From: Lentzea californiensis
GTDB taxonomy: Bacteria > Actinomycetota > Actinomycetes > Mycobacteriales > Pseudonocardiaceae
Length of the DNA stretch: 64,000 nucleotides
Reading direction: 5' to 3'
Assembly (NCBI RefSeq): GCF_024648825.1
Contig: NZ_JANBBE010000003.1
Span: forward strand, 186,001 to 250,000
In this document: positions 1-8,461 of the stretch, in pieces
Position numbering within the stretch: the first letter of the stretch is position 1
Layout of the letters: every line of letters starts with the position of its first letter
Position numbers and translations under genes: made by a program
Notes under the pieces: model-generated
What the model saw: only the letters and a program-made list of their open reading frames with translations
Told to the model about the DNA's origin: nothing
Database searches by the model: none

Positions 1-413
1 CGCTGACCGAGGAACTCGGCGAACGTGCGGCACGGGATGCGCGGCCCGGTGACCTCCAGCAGCGCCGAGCCGATCCGCCAGTGCTCGCCGACCAGGGCGG
101 TCGTGTGGTCGATGCCCTGCGTGGTCAGGTTCTCGCCGAACTGGCCGTTCGACAGCGGGACGTCCAGCTCGGACTGCCACCAGTCGAGGTCTTCGCGCGC
201 GTAGCCGTAGACGGCCTGGTACTCGCCGCCGTGCACGGTCCAGTCGGCGATCGAGTCCCCGGCGACGCCGCTGCCCGCCGTTCCCTTCGCGCCGGTCGGG
301 CTGACCTGCAGCGGCCCGTCCACCGGGCGTTTGCCGATGCCGGTGGCGCCCGCGCGGGCGTAGTCGACCGGGATCGCCTTGCGGGCGACGTTCAGCGAGA
401 GCACGACAGGCAT
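1..413 (-). CDS. MOSC domain protein (YiiM-like), 3' end cut by window edge
   Basis: About 137 residues are visible from an ATG at 411-413; the gene runs off the left edge. The translation contains GIGKRPVDGP, GDSIADWTVHGG, GQFGENLTTQGID and GPRIPCRTFAEFLG. This is the arrangement of MOSC-domain proteins of the YiiM class, in which the conserved cysteine of the IPC motif (seen here) is thought to bind a sulfur or molybdopterin ligand. Members act in the cytoplasm in N-hydroxylated substrate reduction or sulfur transfer; the substrate here cannot be told. The start lies 10 bases past the stop of the MerR gene on the same strand, so the two may be cotranscribed. Confidence 0.85.
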   Translation of the reverse strand, partial: MPVVLSLNVARKAIPVDYARAGATGIGKRPVDGPLQVSPTGAKGTAGSGVAGDSIADWTVHGGEYQAVYGYAREDLDWWQSELDVPLSNGQFGENLTTQGIDHTTALVGEHWRIGSALLEVTGPRIPCRTFAEFLGQ

Positions 414-423
414 GGTCACGAGA

Positions 424-825
424 CTATTGGCCGACGGCCTTGGCGGCGATCGAATTGACGTAGTCCTGGTACTTGCCGACCTTGAAGGTGATCAGGTCCA
501 TGCACTCCTGCAGCTGCACCATCTGCTGCTGGACGCGTTCCTGGTGTTCTTTCAGGATGTCCAGGCGCTGCAACTCGTTGCCGTCGCCCTGACGGACCAG
601 TTCGGTGTAGCGGCGGATCTCCGGCACCGGCATCCCGGACATGCGCAGCATGATGCACATGCGCAGCCAGTCGATGTCCTGCTGCGTGTACACCCGGCGG
701 CCTCCCGGTCCTCTTTGGACCTGGCGCGCCAGGATGCCCTCCTTCTCGTAGAACCGCAGCGCGTGCACGCTCAGCCCGGTGCGTTCGGCCACCTGCCCGA
801 TGCTCAACCCCATGTCGTCGAGCAT
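424..825 (-). CDS. MerR family transcriptional regulator
   Basis: A 133-residue protein with an N-terminal MerR winged helix (LSIGQVAERTGLSVHALRFYE, about residues 7-27), the GRRVYTQQDIDWL wing and a C-terminal coiled coil rich in Gln and Glu (about 85-110). It has no cysteine cluster for metal sensing, so it belongs to the class common next to aldo/keto reductases rather than to metal resistance. A second in-frame ATG at 811-813 (start MGLSIGQ) is an alternative start. It is divergent from the reductase at 867, and a 19-bp-spacer promoter lies between them, so it probably activates that gene by the usual MerR DNA-distortion mechanism. Confidence 0.92.
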   Translation of the reverse strand: MLDDMGLSIGQVAERTGLSVHALRFYEKEGILARQVQRGPGGRRVYTQQDIDWLRMCIMLRMSGMPVPEIRRYTELVRQGDGNELQRLDILKEHQERVQQQMVQLQECMDLITFKVGKYQDYVNSIAAKAVGQ

Positions 826-829
826 AGGC

Positions 830-860
830 TTGACCTAGAGTCGGCTCTACTTCGTAGGTT
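830..860 (+). promoter_or_regulatory. MerR-type promoter with dyad in the spacer
   Basis: A -35 box TTGACC (830-835) and a -10 box TAGGTT (855-860) are separated by exactly 19 bp. The spacer contains the inverted repeat TAGAG-tcgg-CTCTA (836-849). This over-long spacer with an operator inside it is the signature of MerR-activated promoters. The ATG of the next gene (867) sits about 7 bases after the -10 box, so the transcript should be leaderless or nearly so. Confidence 0.85.
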
Positions 861-866
861 GCCGCC

Positions 867-1907
867 ATGAACATGCGCTATCGCGTTCTCGGGGGAACCG
901 GCATCGAGGTCAGCCACCACTGCCTCGGTGCCATGATGTTCGGCTCTGTCGCCGGCAACGACCACGAAGAGGGCGTGCGGATCATCCACCGCGCCCTCGA
1001 CGCGGGCATCAACTTCGTCGACACCGCCGACATGTACTCGGCGGGGGATTCCGAGGAGATCGTCGGCAAGGCGCTGAAGGGCCGTCGCGACGAAGTCGTG
1101 CTGGCCACGAAGTTCCACTTCCCGCTGGGGGAGGGGCGCAACCGCAGCGGCAACTCGCGGCGCTATGTCGTGCGGGCCGTCGAGGACAGCCTGCGGCGGC
1201 TGGACACCGACTGGATCGACGTCTACCAGGTGCACCGGCCGGACTACCGGACCGACGTCGAGGAGACGCTGTCCGTGCTGACGGACCTGGTGCGCGAGGG
1301 GAAGATCCGGGCGTTCGGGTGCTCGACGTTCCCGGCCGAGGAGATCGTCGAGGCGCATCACGTGGCGCTGAACCGGGGCCTGATGCGGTTCCGGACCGAG
1401 CAGCCGCCGTACTCGATGCTGGCGCGCGGGATCGAACGGTCGGTGCTGCCGACCGCCCGGCGCCTCGGGATGGGCGTGCTGGTGTGGAGCCCGCTGGCCA
1501 GCGGGTTCCTGTCGGGCAGGCACCGGCGGGGCGCGTCGGCCGAGGCGTTCCGGGCGACGCTCAGCCCGGAGCGGTTCGACGAGTCGTTGCCGGGCAACGC
1601 GGCGAAGTTCGAGGCCGTGGAGCAGTTCGCGAAGCTCGCCGACGAGATGGGCGTGTCGTTGCCCGCTCTCGCGGTCGCGTTCACGACGTCGCATCCGGCG
1701 GTGACCTCGGCGATCATCGGGCCGCGCACGATGGAGCAGCTGGAGTCGTTGCTGGAGGGCGCTTCGCTGGTGCTCTCCGACGACGTGCTGGACCGGATCG
1801 ACGAGATCGTGCCGCCCGGTGTGGACACCTACGACGTGCACGGGTTCTGGAAGCCGGCGTCGCTGCTGGAGGCCCACCAGCGACGCCGGCCGCTCGATCA
1901 GCGCTGA
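867..1907 (+). CDS. Aldo/keto reductase
   Basis: A 346-residue NADPH-dependent oxidoreductase of the AKR superfamily with a TIM-barrel fold, reducing aldehydes or ketones in the cytoplasm. The catalytic tetrad is visible as Asp52 and Tyr57 (FVDTADMYSAG), Lys82 (ATKFHFP) and His123 (YQVHRPD). The length and the SxLASGFLSGR motif fit the general stress or auxin-induced-like AKR group. No Shine-Dalgarno precedes ATG 867, which fits leaderless expression from the MerR-type promoter just upstream. MerR-controlled AKRs usually respond to toxic carbonyls or drugs; the inducer is not shown here. Confidence 0.92.
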   Translation: MNMRYRVLGGTGIEVSHHCLGAMMFGSVAGNDHEEGVRIIHRALDAGINFVDTADMYSAGDSEEIVGKALKGRRDEVVLATKFHFPLGEGRNRSGNSRRYVVRAVEDSLRRLDTDWIDVYQVHRPDYRTDVEETLSVLTDLVREGKIRAFGCSTFPAEEIVEAHHVALNRGLMRFRTEQPPYSMLARGIERSVLPTARRLGMGVLVWSPLASGFLSGRHRRGASAEAFRATLSPERFDESLPGNAAKFEAVEQFAKLADEMGVSLPALAVAFTTSHPAVTSAIIGPRTMEQLESLLEGASLVLSDDVLDRIDEIVPPGVDTYDVHGFWKPASLLEAHQRRRPLDQR

Positions 1908-1919
1908 GTCAGCACTGGC

Positions 1920-3041
1920 TCACCACTGCTGGGTGCTCAGACCGGTGCCGAGGTAGATCTGGTCGTGCCCGTTGCCGTCGTTGTCGTCGGTGTAGACGAC
2001 GGTGACGCGGCCCCACGGGTCGACGCCCACGGCGGGTTCGTCCTGCCTGCCGGTGGCGTTCGAGACCGTGAGCTGGCGTTCGGGACGGCCCGTGGTGGTC
2101 CCGTCGGGGTTGTAGGCGCTGGTGTGGACGTCCTGCGCCTCCGCCGTGGTCACCGCGACGCCGAGCTGGTCGTCGATGCCGATCTGCGGGTCGGTGCCGG
2201 TGGTCTGCGCGACGGCACCGCGTGAGGTCCCGGACGCCGTGAACGACTGCGTGCGGACGCCGGACTGCTCCCAGGCGACGGCGAAGTCACCGTTGAAGTT
2301 GGCCGCCACGGCGGGGCGTTTGCCCTGCCCCGTCGTGGTCTGCGCCTGCTTCACGCCCCCGGCCGGGGTGACGATCTTGCGGGCGACGTTCGCGTCCGCC
2401 TCCCACACCACGATCGCGTTGCCCGCGGCGCCCATCGCCACCTGCGGTTTGGCGTGGGTGCCGCCGGCGTTGTTGATCTGCGCCTCGTAGGACTTGGAGC
2501 TGATCGACGCGAACACGCTCACCCGCACGGTGGGCGCGGCGGTGCCCTGCTTGTCCTCCCAGGTGACCGCGAAGCCGCCGCTGTCGGGATCCGCCGCGAC
2601 GCTGGGGAAGTACTGCTGGCCGTCGGCGCCGGCGTTGGCCGTGCCGGAACCCGACACGGTCCCGCTCGCGCTGACGGAGCGGACGGCGATGTTGTAGTAG
2701 CCGTTGCCGTCCGGGTCCTCCGACCAGACGACGACGGCGCTGCCGTCCTCGCGCACCGACACATCTGGCTGCCAGTGGCGCCAGGTGCCGGTGCCACCGG
2801 TGGAGAGCTTCTTCTCGTAGACCGAGGTCCCCTCCTTGTAGAGGCGGATCCAGACGTCGGAGTGGACCGGGTCCTCCGGGGCGGTGGCGTCGCGGTCGTC
2901 CTCCCAGACGACGGCGGTGTAGCCGTTGCGGGAGGCCGAGACGGACGCGTTGTCCTGGTCGCCGGTCGACTCGCTGTTGACCGTGGACCACGTCATCGGA
3001 ACCGGGGCGAGCAGCAGGCTCGCGAGCAGCAGTGTCTTCAC
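1920..3041 (-). CDS. Secreted beta-propeller-like repeat protein
   Basis: A 373-residue protein with a short signal peptide (MKTLLLASLLLAPVP). The body holds at least five degenerate repeats of a P-x-V-A...G-x-F-A-V-x-W-E type (for example AVVWEDDRD, VVVWSEDPDGNG, FAVTWEDKQG, IVVWEADAN, FAVAWEQSG), as in blade-forming propeller exoproteins. No catalytic motif is recognised. The start is GTG at 3039-3041 and overlaps the stop of the upstream phosphatase gene (GTGA), so it is translationally coupled to it. It may be an extracellular binding or accessory protein for PhoD; that link is inference from the operon only. Confidence 0.75.
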   Translation of the reverse strand: MKTLLLASLLLAPVPMTWSTVNSESTGDQDNASVSASRNGYTAVVWEDDRDATAPEDPVHSDVWIRLYKEGTSVYEKKLSTGGTGTWRHWQPDVSVREDGSAVVVWSEDPDGNGYYNIAVRSVSASGTVSGSGTANAGADGQQYFPSVAADPDSGGFAVTWEDKQGTAAPTVRVSVFASISSKSYEAQINNAGGTHAKPQVAMGAAGNAIVVWEADANVARKIVTPAGGVKQAQTTTGQGKRPAVAANFNGDFAVAWEQSGVRTQSFTASGTSRGAVAQTTGTDPQIGIDDQLGVAVTTAEAQDVHTSAYNPDGTTTGRPERQLTVSNATGRQDEPAVGVDPWGRVTVVYTDDNDGNGHDQIYLGTGLSTQQW

Positions 3042-4564
3042 GGCGCCTGCAATCCGGGGTTGGTGGACTCGACGACGTAGCTGCCGACGGTCTTGACCGG
3101 GTAGTCGCGGACGGTGACCTTGTCGACGGCGCGGAAGTCGACGCGCATCTCGGCTGAGGTGGTGCGCGTCTTGACGTAGCCGCGCAGGTTCTTGAAGTAC
3201 TTGACGTGCGGGTTCAGCGTCGGGTTGAGGCTGTTGTCGGCCGCGTTGCCGTCACCGCCGGACGTGACGGAGGTGGTGACGAGCTCGGTGCCGATGATCC
3301 GGTTCTGGGTGCCGTAGTTCTGCATGAGGTTCGCGCCCCAGCTGCGGTGCACGTCGCCGGTGAGCACGACCGTGCCCTTGTTGCCGTTGGTGTCCCAGGC
3401 GTTCTGGATCCGCGTGCGGTTGGCGGTGTAGCCGTCCCACGAGTCCATGCTCTTGGACCCGTCCGCGGCGGCGAGCCGTTGCGCGAAGAACACCTGCTGG
3501 CCCAGGAAGTCCCACGTGCCGAGCTTCTGGCGCAGGCCGTCGATCAGCCACGTCTCCTGCGAGGTGCCGGTGAGCGAGCGTGCCGGGTCGTCGGCGGCCG
3601 GGCAGACCTTCGTGCCGTCGCCGCACGCCTGGTCGTTGCGGTACTGGCGGGTGTCGAGCATGTGGAACGTGGCGAGGCTGCCCCAGCGGACCCTGCGGTG
3701 CAGCAGCATGTTCTCCGCCGTCGGCGCCTGCGCGGATCGCAGCGGCATGTGCTCGTAGTAGGCCTTGTACGCGGCCGCGCGGCGGGCCTTGAAGTCACCG
3801 GCCGGGTTGGTGTCGTTGCGGACCAGGTTCGCGTAGTTGTTCTCGACCTCGTGGTCGTCCCAGACGACGAGCCAGGGCGCGGTGGCGTGCGCGGCCTGCA
3901 GGTCCGGGTCGGTCTTGTACTGGGCGTGGCGGACGCGGTAGTTCGCGAGCGTGCTGATCTCCGTGGCGGGCGCGAACTCGCGGACCTTCGTGGTGGTGGC
4001 GGCGCCCTCGTAGATGTAGTCGCCGAGGTGCAGGATCAGGTCGGGCTGTTCCTCGGCCATCCGCCGGTAGGCCGTGAAGTAGCCCTCCTCGTAGTGCGAG
4101 CACGAGGCGAAGAGCATGCTCAGTTCGGGCTGCGTGCCGACCGCCGGTGCGGTCAGCGCGCGGCCGGCGGGGGAGATGTGGCCGCCGGTGCGGAAGCGGT
4201 ACCAGTACTCGCGTCCCGGCTCCAGGCCGGTGAGGGTGACGTGCACGGAGTGAGCGCTCGCCTGGGTGGTGGTGACCGTGCCGGTGCGGGCGACGGCGGT
4301 GAAGCGCTCGTCGGTGGCGACCTGCCATTCGACGGTGGTGTTGGTGTTGGGCATCCCGCCGAGTCCGTCGGCGTTCAGCGGGTTCGGGGCGAGGCGGGTC
4401 CAGAGCACGAACCCGTCGGCCGCCGGTTCGCCGGACGCGACTCCGAGGGTGAAGGGATAGCCGATGGCGTTCGCGGGGGCGGAGGACGCCAATCCGATGC
4501 AGGCCCCGGCGCTCGCTCCCGCGAGGCCGCCCACGATGAAGGTACGTCTCCGTAACGTGGTCAT
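3038..4564 (-). CDS. phoD: Alkaline phosphatase/phosphodiesterase PhoD
   Basis: A 508-residue PhoD-family enzyme that cleaves phosphate mono- and diesters outside the cell under phosphate limitation. The N-terminus carries a twin-arginine signal (RRRTFIVGG, residues 5-13) ending near ANA-IG (31-35), so it should be exported folded by Tat. Metal-ligand motifs of the family are present: HLGDYIYEG (179-187), VWDDHEVENNY (234-244) and LTGDVH (401-406). Length is normal. It is the first gene of a two-gene operon with the secreted repeat protein. No PHO box was searched for systematically. Confidence 0.95.
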   Translation of the reverse strand: MTTLRRRTFIVGGLAGASAGACIGLASSAPANAIGYPFTLGVASGEPAADGFVLWTRLAPNPLNADGLGGMPNTNTTVEWQVATDERFTAVARTGTVTTTQASAHSVHVTLTGLEPGREYWYRFRTGGHISPAGRALTAPAVGTQPELSMLFASCSHYEEGYFTAYRRMAEEQPDLILHLGDYIYEGAATTTKVREFAPATEISTLANYRVRHAQYKTDPDLQAAHATAPWLVVWDDHEVENNYANLVRNDTNPAGDFKARRAAAYKAYYEHMPLRSAQAPTAENMLLHRRVRWGSLATFHMLDTRQYRNDQACGDGTKVCPAADDPARSLTGTSQETWLIDGLRQKLGTWDFLGQQVFFAQRLAAADGSKSMDSWDGYTANRTRIQNAWDTNGNKGTVVLTGDVHRSWGANLMQNYGTQNRIIGTELVTTSVTSGGDGNAADNSLNPTLNPHVKYFKNLRGYVKTRTTSAEMRVDFRAVDKVTVRDYPVKTVGSYVVESTNPGLQAP

Positions 4565-4658
4565 GACCCGCAGGCTTACCGACGCGGGTAAAGGCGCGCC
4601 TAATTGTGTGCGGCTTCAGAGTGGTTTCCCGCCAACCAAGAGCAGCGCGGTCGTCGGT

Positions 4659-5121
4659 GTGGACGTCGAACGCGTCGGCGAGCAGTTCGGCGGCGCTGAG
4701 CGGCAGGCCGGTGTCGCGGACGGGGCGACGTGGTCGCGGGCCCTGGCGGCGTTCCTGTTCGCCGAGAAGGACACGCTGACCGCGGGCGATCTCGCCGACG
4801 AACTGGGCGTGAGCGCGGGGTCGGTGTCGGTGCGATCAGGATGCTCGCGCAGATGGGCCTGATCGAGCGGATCCACGTCGCCGGCAGCCGGCGTGAGCAC
4901 TTCCGGATGCGCGACAACGCCTGGACGACGCTCTACTCGCGGCAGCACTCCGTCGTCGACGACGTGCTGGGCGCCCTGGAGAGGGGGTCGACGCGGTCGG
5001 GCCCGGTCGCGCGCACGACCGGCTCGAGTACATGCGGGACTTCTGCACGTTCCTGCTCAACGAGGCGCCGATGCTGGTGGAGCGCTTCGAGCGGCAGCGT
5101 CGTGGAGGACCCCGTTCATGA
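4659..5121 (+). pseudogene. Frameshifted GbsR/MarR-like winged-helix regulator
   Basis: Three frames read in succession give one MarR/GbsR-type protein: SRALAAFLFAEKDTLTAGDLADELGVSAGSVS (start to about 4830), then AIRMLAQMGLIERIHVAGSR and REHFRMRDNAWTTLYSRQ, then from about 4985 GPGRAHDRLEYMRDFCTFLL to a TGA at 5119-5121. The order matches the usual winged-helix and C-terminal helix of this family. Each frame change corresponds to loss of one base, both beside G runs. The 3' end overlaps the convergent TetR gene by 65 bp. It is either a decayed gene or two indel errors in a GC-rich assembly. A GTG at 4659 is the likeliest original start. Confidence 0.7.
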
Positions 5122-5608
5122 TCAGGTCGAGCATCCGCCTCGCCTGATCCGGGTCGCCGTTCTGGGCGACGCCGATCAGCAGCGCCATCAGGTCCATGGG
5201 CTCCGTGCGGGCGTTCAGCGGAGTCAGCATGGTTTGGACGGCCTCGGTCATCTTCGCGCGGCTGTGCTCGAACGGGTTCAGGCCCAGCGCGATCACTGCC
5301 TGCAGCGCGTCCTTGAGGTCGCGTTTCGTCGCGGCGTAGGCGATGAAGCGGTCCATCCACTCCCTCAGCGCCGCCGCCGGCTCGCGCGTCTCGAGCAGTT
5401 CGGGCGCCGCGTCGCAGAGCTTCTCCAACTCGGTGCGGTAGACGGCCTCGATCAGCGCCTCGCGGGTGGGGAAGTGGCGGTAGAGCGTGCCGATCCCGAC
5501 GCCCGCCTTCTTGGCGATGGCGCCGAGCGTCACGTCCTTCTCGTGGGTGAACGCGTCGAGCGCCACCTCGATCAGCAGTCCCCGGTTCCGGACCGCGTCT
5601 GCACGCAC
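5057..5608 (-). CDS. TetR family repressor of the adjacent SDR operon
   Basis: A 183-residue regulator from a GTG at 5606-5608. The N-terminal TetR HTH reads FTHEKDVTLGAIAKKAGVG then IGTLYRHFPTREALIEAVYR, followed by a ligand-binding domain containing WMDRFIAYAATKRDLKDALQ, typical of the TetR group beside short-chain dehydrogenases. Extending upstream of the GTG would run through the operator region, so GTG 5608 is preferred; a GGGAG lies a few bases upstream. It faces the SDR pair at 5720 across two matching palindromes, which argues for repression of that operon and of itself. Confidence 0.9.
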   Translation of the reverse strand: MRADAVRNRGLLIEVALDAFTHEKDVTLGAIAKKAGVGIGTLYRHFPTREALIEAVYRTELEKLCDAAPELLETREPAAALREWMDRFIAYAATKRDLKDALQAVIALGLNPFEHSRAKMTEAVQTMLTPLNARTEPMDLMALLIGVAQNGDPDQARRMLDLIMNGVLHDAAARSAPPASAPR

Positions 5609-5639
5609 TTCATCACTCCCATGGGGTGCGTCACTTGCT

Positions 5640-5692
5640 AAACGGAGGCCCCTCCGCTTACTGTGGAACTCGAACCGGAGGCACCTCCGTTT
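5640..5692. promoter_or_regulatory. Two TetR operators between the TetR and SDR genes
   Basis: Two near-identical palindromes, each with perfect CGGAGG/CCTCCG arms and a 2-bp centre, lie at 5640-5659 (centre CC) and 5673-5692 (centre CA). Flanks match too: AA on the left and TT on the right in both. Their centres are 33 bp apart, about three helical turns, so two repressor dimers would bind the same DNA face between the divergent starts at 5608 and 5720. Confidence 0.85.
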
Positions 5693-5719
5693 CAGTGTAC
5701 GACAGGTTGGGGAAGTCAG

Positions 5720-6667
5720 ATGAGTGAGCGCATCACCACCCCGTTCGGCTTCGGGAGCACCGCTCTCGAGGTCGTCGAGGGCGTCGACCTCTCGGGCCGT
5801 CGCGCCGTGGTCACCGGTGGGGCGTCGGGCATCGGCGTCGAGACCGTGCGGGCGCTGGCCGCCGCGGGAGCCGAGGTCACCATCGCGGCGCGCGACGTCG
5901 AGGCGGGCCGGAAGGTCGCCGCCGACGTGTCCGCCACCACGGGCAACAGCGGCGTGCTGGTCGCTCCGCTGGAGCTGACCTCGCAGGAGTCGGTCGAGGC
6001 CTTCGCCGCGGCGTGGGACGGTCCGCTGCACCTGCTGATCAACAACGCGGGTGTGATGGCCTCGCCGCTGACGCGCACGCCGGAGGGCTGGGAGCTCCAG
6101 TTCGCCACGAACCACCTCGGCCACTTCACGCTGACGCTGGGCCTGTTCGACGCGCTGCGCGCCGAGGGTGCCCGCGTGGTGAACGTCAGCTCGGCCGGCC
6201 ACCTGAGCAGCCCCGTGGTGTTCGAGGACATCCACTTCGAGCGCCGCGAGTACGACCGCTGGAAGGCGTACGGCCAGTCCAAGACCGCAAACGTGCTGTT
6301 CGGCGTGGAGGCGGGTCGCCGCTGGTCCGGCGAGGGCATCACGATGAACGCGCTGATGCCCGGCGGCATCCTGACGGCGCTGCAGCGCCACATCTCGCAG
6401 GAGGAGCTGCAGGAGCGCATCAGGCTGCGCGGCGGCGGCGACAACCCGCTCCAGCTCAAGACGCCGGAGCAGGGCGCGGCCACCACGCTGGTGCTCGCCG
6501 TGTCCCCCTTGGTGGAGGGCCGTTCGGGCCTCTACTTCGAAGACTGCAACGAGGCGCTCCCGCACGCCGAGGGCACGACCAACGGTGTGGCCGCCTACGC
6601 GACCGACCCCGAGGCCGCCGCCCAGCTGTGGAAGGTCTCCGAGGAAACAGTGAAGGTGCAGGCATGA
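5720..6667 (+). CDS. Short-chain dehydrogenase/reductase (first of tandem pair)
   Basis: A 315-residue NAD(P)-dependent SDR. The cofactor motif TGGASGIG lies near residues 35-42, NNAGVM follows in the middle, NVSSAGHL carries the catalytic Ser and YGQSKTAN carries the Tyr-x-x-x-Lys pair. Length and the retinol-dehydrogenase/WWOX-like arrangement place it among extended-N-terminus oxidoreductases whose substrates are usually unknown. The start ATG 5720 follows GGGGAA at a good distance. The next gene starts inside its stop codon (ATGA), so the two form one operon, probably repressed by the divergent TetR. Confidence 0.9.
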   Translation: MSERITTPFGFGSTALEVVEGVDLSGRRAVVTGGASGIGVETVRALAAAGAEVTIAARDVEAGRKVAADVSATTGNSGVLVAPLELTSQESVEAFAAAWDGPLHLLINNAGVMASPLTRTPEGWELQFATNHLGHFTLTLGLFDALRAEGARVVNVSSAGHLSSPVVFEDIHFERREYDRWKAYGQSKTANVLFGVEAGRRWSGEGITMNALMPGGILTALQRHISQEELQERIRLRGGGDNPLQLKTPEQGAATTLVLAVSPLVEGRSGLYFEDCNEALPHAEGTTNGVAAYATDPEAAAQLWKVSEETVKVQA

Positions 6668-7608
6668 TCACGACAGGATTCGGCTTCGACGCGACGGCCC
6701 TGGAGGTGGCGGCGACAGCCGACCTGGCAGGCCGCCGAGCCATCGTCACCGGCGGCGCCTCGGGCATCGGCGTGGAAACCGTCCGAGCCCTGGCCACCGC
6801 CGGAGCCGAGGTGACGATCGCGGCCCGCGACATCGACGCGGCCGGGCGCGTGGCGGCCTCCCTGTCCAGGTCCACCGGCAACAAGCACATCTCGGTGGCC
6901 CACCTGGACCTCGCCTCGCAAGCCTCCGTGAAGGCCTTCGCCCGCACCTGGGACGGCCCGCTGCACCTGCTGGTCAACAACGCGGGCGTCATGGCCACCC
7001 CGCTGACCCGCACCCCGGAGGGCTGGGAACTCCAGTTCGCCACGAACCACCTCGGCCACTTCACCCTGACCCTCGGCCTCTTCAACTCCTTGCGAGCCGA
7101 CGGCGCCCGAGTGGTGAACGTCAGCTCCTCAGCCCACCTCATGGGCGAGGTCGCCTTCGACGACATCCACTACGCCCACCGCGAGTACGACCGCTGGCAG
7201 GCCTACGGCCAGTCCAAGACCGCGAACATCCTGTTCGGCGTGGAGGCAGGCCGTCGCTGGTCCGGCGAGGGCATCACCATGAACGCCCTGATGCCCGGCA
7301 GCATCGCCACCAACCTCCAGCGCCACCTCACCCCCGAGCAGATGCAGGAGCGCATCCGCCAAAGCGGCGCAGCGGCCACCCGCAGGGTCAAGACCCCGGA
7401 GCAGGGCGCCGCGACCACCCTCGTGGTGGCCACGACCCCGCTGCTGGACGGCATCTCGGGCAGGTACTTCGAAGACTGCAACGAGGCCGAGCCGGTCGCG
7501 GGCGGCTCGCACATGCGTGGCGTCGCCCCGTATGCCCAGGACCCGGAGGCGGCGGCCCAGCTGTGGAAGGTGTCCGAGGAGACGCTCTGGTCCCTGAAGG
7601 CGGCCTGA
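6664..7608 (+). CDS. Short-chain dehydrogenase/reductase (second of tandem pair)
   Basis: A 314-residue paralogue of the preceding SDR, with the same TGGASGIG, NNAGVM, NVSSSAHL and YGQSKTAN motifs and long identical blocks (for example TRTPEGWELQFATNHLGHFT). The pair arose by tandem duplication. This copy has drifted in its mid-region (residues about 65-85 and 225-245) and uses C-ending codons more often than copy one. It starts at ATG 6664 inside the stop of copy one. Divergence near the substrate side suggests a changed substrate, or partnership as a heteromer; both are inference. Confidence 0.9.
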   Translation: MITTGFGFDATALEVAATADLAGRRAIVTGGASGIGVETVRALATAGAEVTIAARDIDAAGRVAASLSRSTGNKHISVAHLDLASQASVKAFARTWDGPLHLLVNNAGVMATPLTRTPEGWELQFATNHLGHFTLTLGLFNSLRADGARVVNVSSSAHLMGEVAFDDIHYAHREYDRWQAYGQSKTANILFGVEAGRRWSGEGITMNALMPGSIATNLQRHLTPEQMQERIRQSGAAATRRVKTPEQGAATTLVVATTPLLDGISGRYFEDCNEAEPVAGGSHMRGVAPYAQDPEAAAQLWKVSEETLWSLKAA

Positions 7609-7679
7609 GCCCGCGGCGAACTCCGGGGCGGCGCGGTCGGGAGGGCGGCGTGAGTTCGGTGGTGGCGCGCGGACCGGCC

Positions 7680-7830
7680 GGCCACCGCCTCATCCGCGCC
7701 TACCGGCCCCAGGCGACCGGCACAGCCGAACGCTTCAACCGCACCTTGGCTGAGGAATGGACTCACGCTCAGGTCTCCGCCAGCGGCCAGCAACGCGCTG
7801 ACGCCCTATTTGAGTCTCTTGCGCTGCTGC
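7680..7830 (+). mobile_element. IS481/IS3-type transposase C-terminal fragment
   Basis: A short in-frame stretch reads GHRLIRAYRPQATGTAERFN then RTLAEEWTHAQVSASGQQRADALFESL. RPQxxGxAERFNRTLxxEW is the rve integrase-core end of IS481-type transposases, including the catalytic Glu of the DDE triad. Everything upstream of it is missing, and the C-terminal tail is frameshifted and degenerate. No terminal repeats were found. The whole 355-bp gap at 7609-7963 holds only this scrap. Confidence 0.75.
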
Positions 7831-7963
7831 AGTTACTGCCGAGGGTCGGTCGACGGACGATCACGCCGCGGCTGGACACACCAAGCGCTTCCTCGTTCAA
7901 TGCAGACGCGCCGACCGGGCGTCCCGCGCGGCATCGGCGGCCTCGCGGGCGGCCGCCTACGCC

Positions 7964-8461
7964 TCAACCCGACGACGGTTCGTCGACCAGGCGGAAGAGG
8001 TTGCGCGCCGGGTGCACGTCGACCGGGATGCTCGTCCCGACCTCGACGATCTTCTCGCCGTGGACGATGTGGCCCGTGGTGAAAGGAGGCCGGCCCGGCA
8101 CGGTGACCAGCATCCGGACCCTGGTGCAGCGGTCCTCGCCGCACCACACGCGCTCGGCGGACGTGACCCGACCCGGGACACGGACGCCGGCCGTGTCCAG
8201 GTCGCGCCACACGCGGTGGTCCCGTGCGGTGCCGAGGACGGCGATGATCGTGACGACCACGGTGAAGGCGGTCAGGACGACGCCGGTCACGACGACGGCC
8301 AGCTTGTCCTCGGCAGGGACGTACCCGCCCAGGCCGGCTGCCAGCACCAGGGGACCGGTGCTCATGAAAGCGAGCCCGATCGCGGTCCAGAACGGCTGCT
8401 GGAAGAAGACCGGCGGGCGACTCACCGGGCCTTCGGCCTCAGGTGTTCCCACGCTCGTCAT
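7964..8461 (-). CDS. Small membrane protein, DUF3592-like
   Basis: About 165 residues from an ATG at 8459-8461 (MTSVGTPEAEG). Two hydrophobic helices (roughly FWTAIGLAFMSTGPLVLAAGL and LAVVVTGVVLTAFTVVVTIIAV) are followed by a soluble domain with the pattern GVRVPGRVTSAERV...RVRMLVTVPG...VEVGTSIPVDVHP. That resembles the beta-rich domain of DUF3592 proteins. Function is unknown. The start could also be the ATG further upstream at 8545, which would add an unlikely Arg/Cys-rich extension into the chitinase promoter region. Confidence 0.6.
   Translation of the reverse strand: MTSVGTPEAEGPVSRPPVFFQQPFWTAIGLAFMSTGPLVLAAGLGGYVPAEDKLAVVVTGVVLTAFTVVVTIIAVLGTARDHRVWRDLDTAGVRVPGRVTSAERVWCGEDRCTRVRMLVTVPGRPPFTTGHIVHGEKIVEVGTSIPVDVHPARNLFRLVDEPSSG

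Noticed and set aside
7680-7830. A functional insertion sequence
   Set aside because: Only the end of the integrase core remains, frameshifted, with no terminal repeats.
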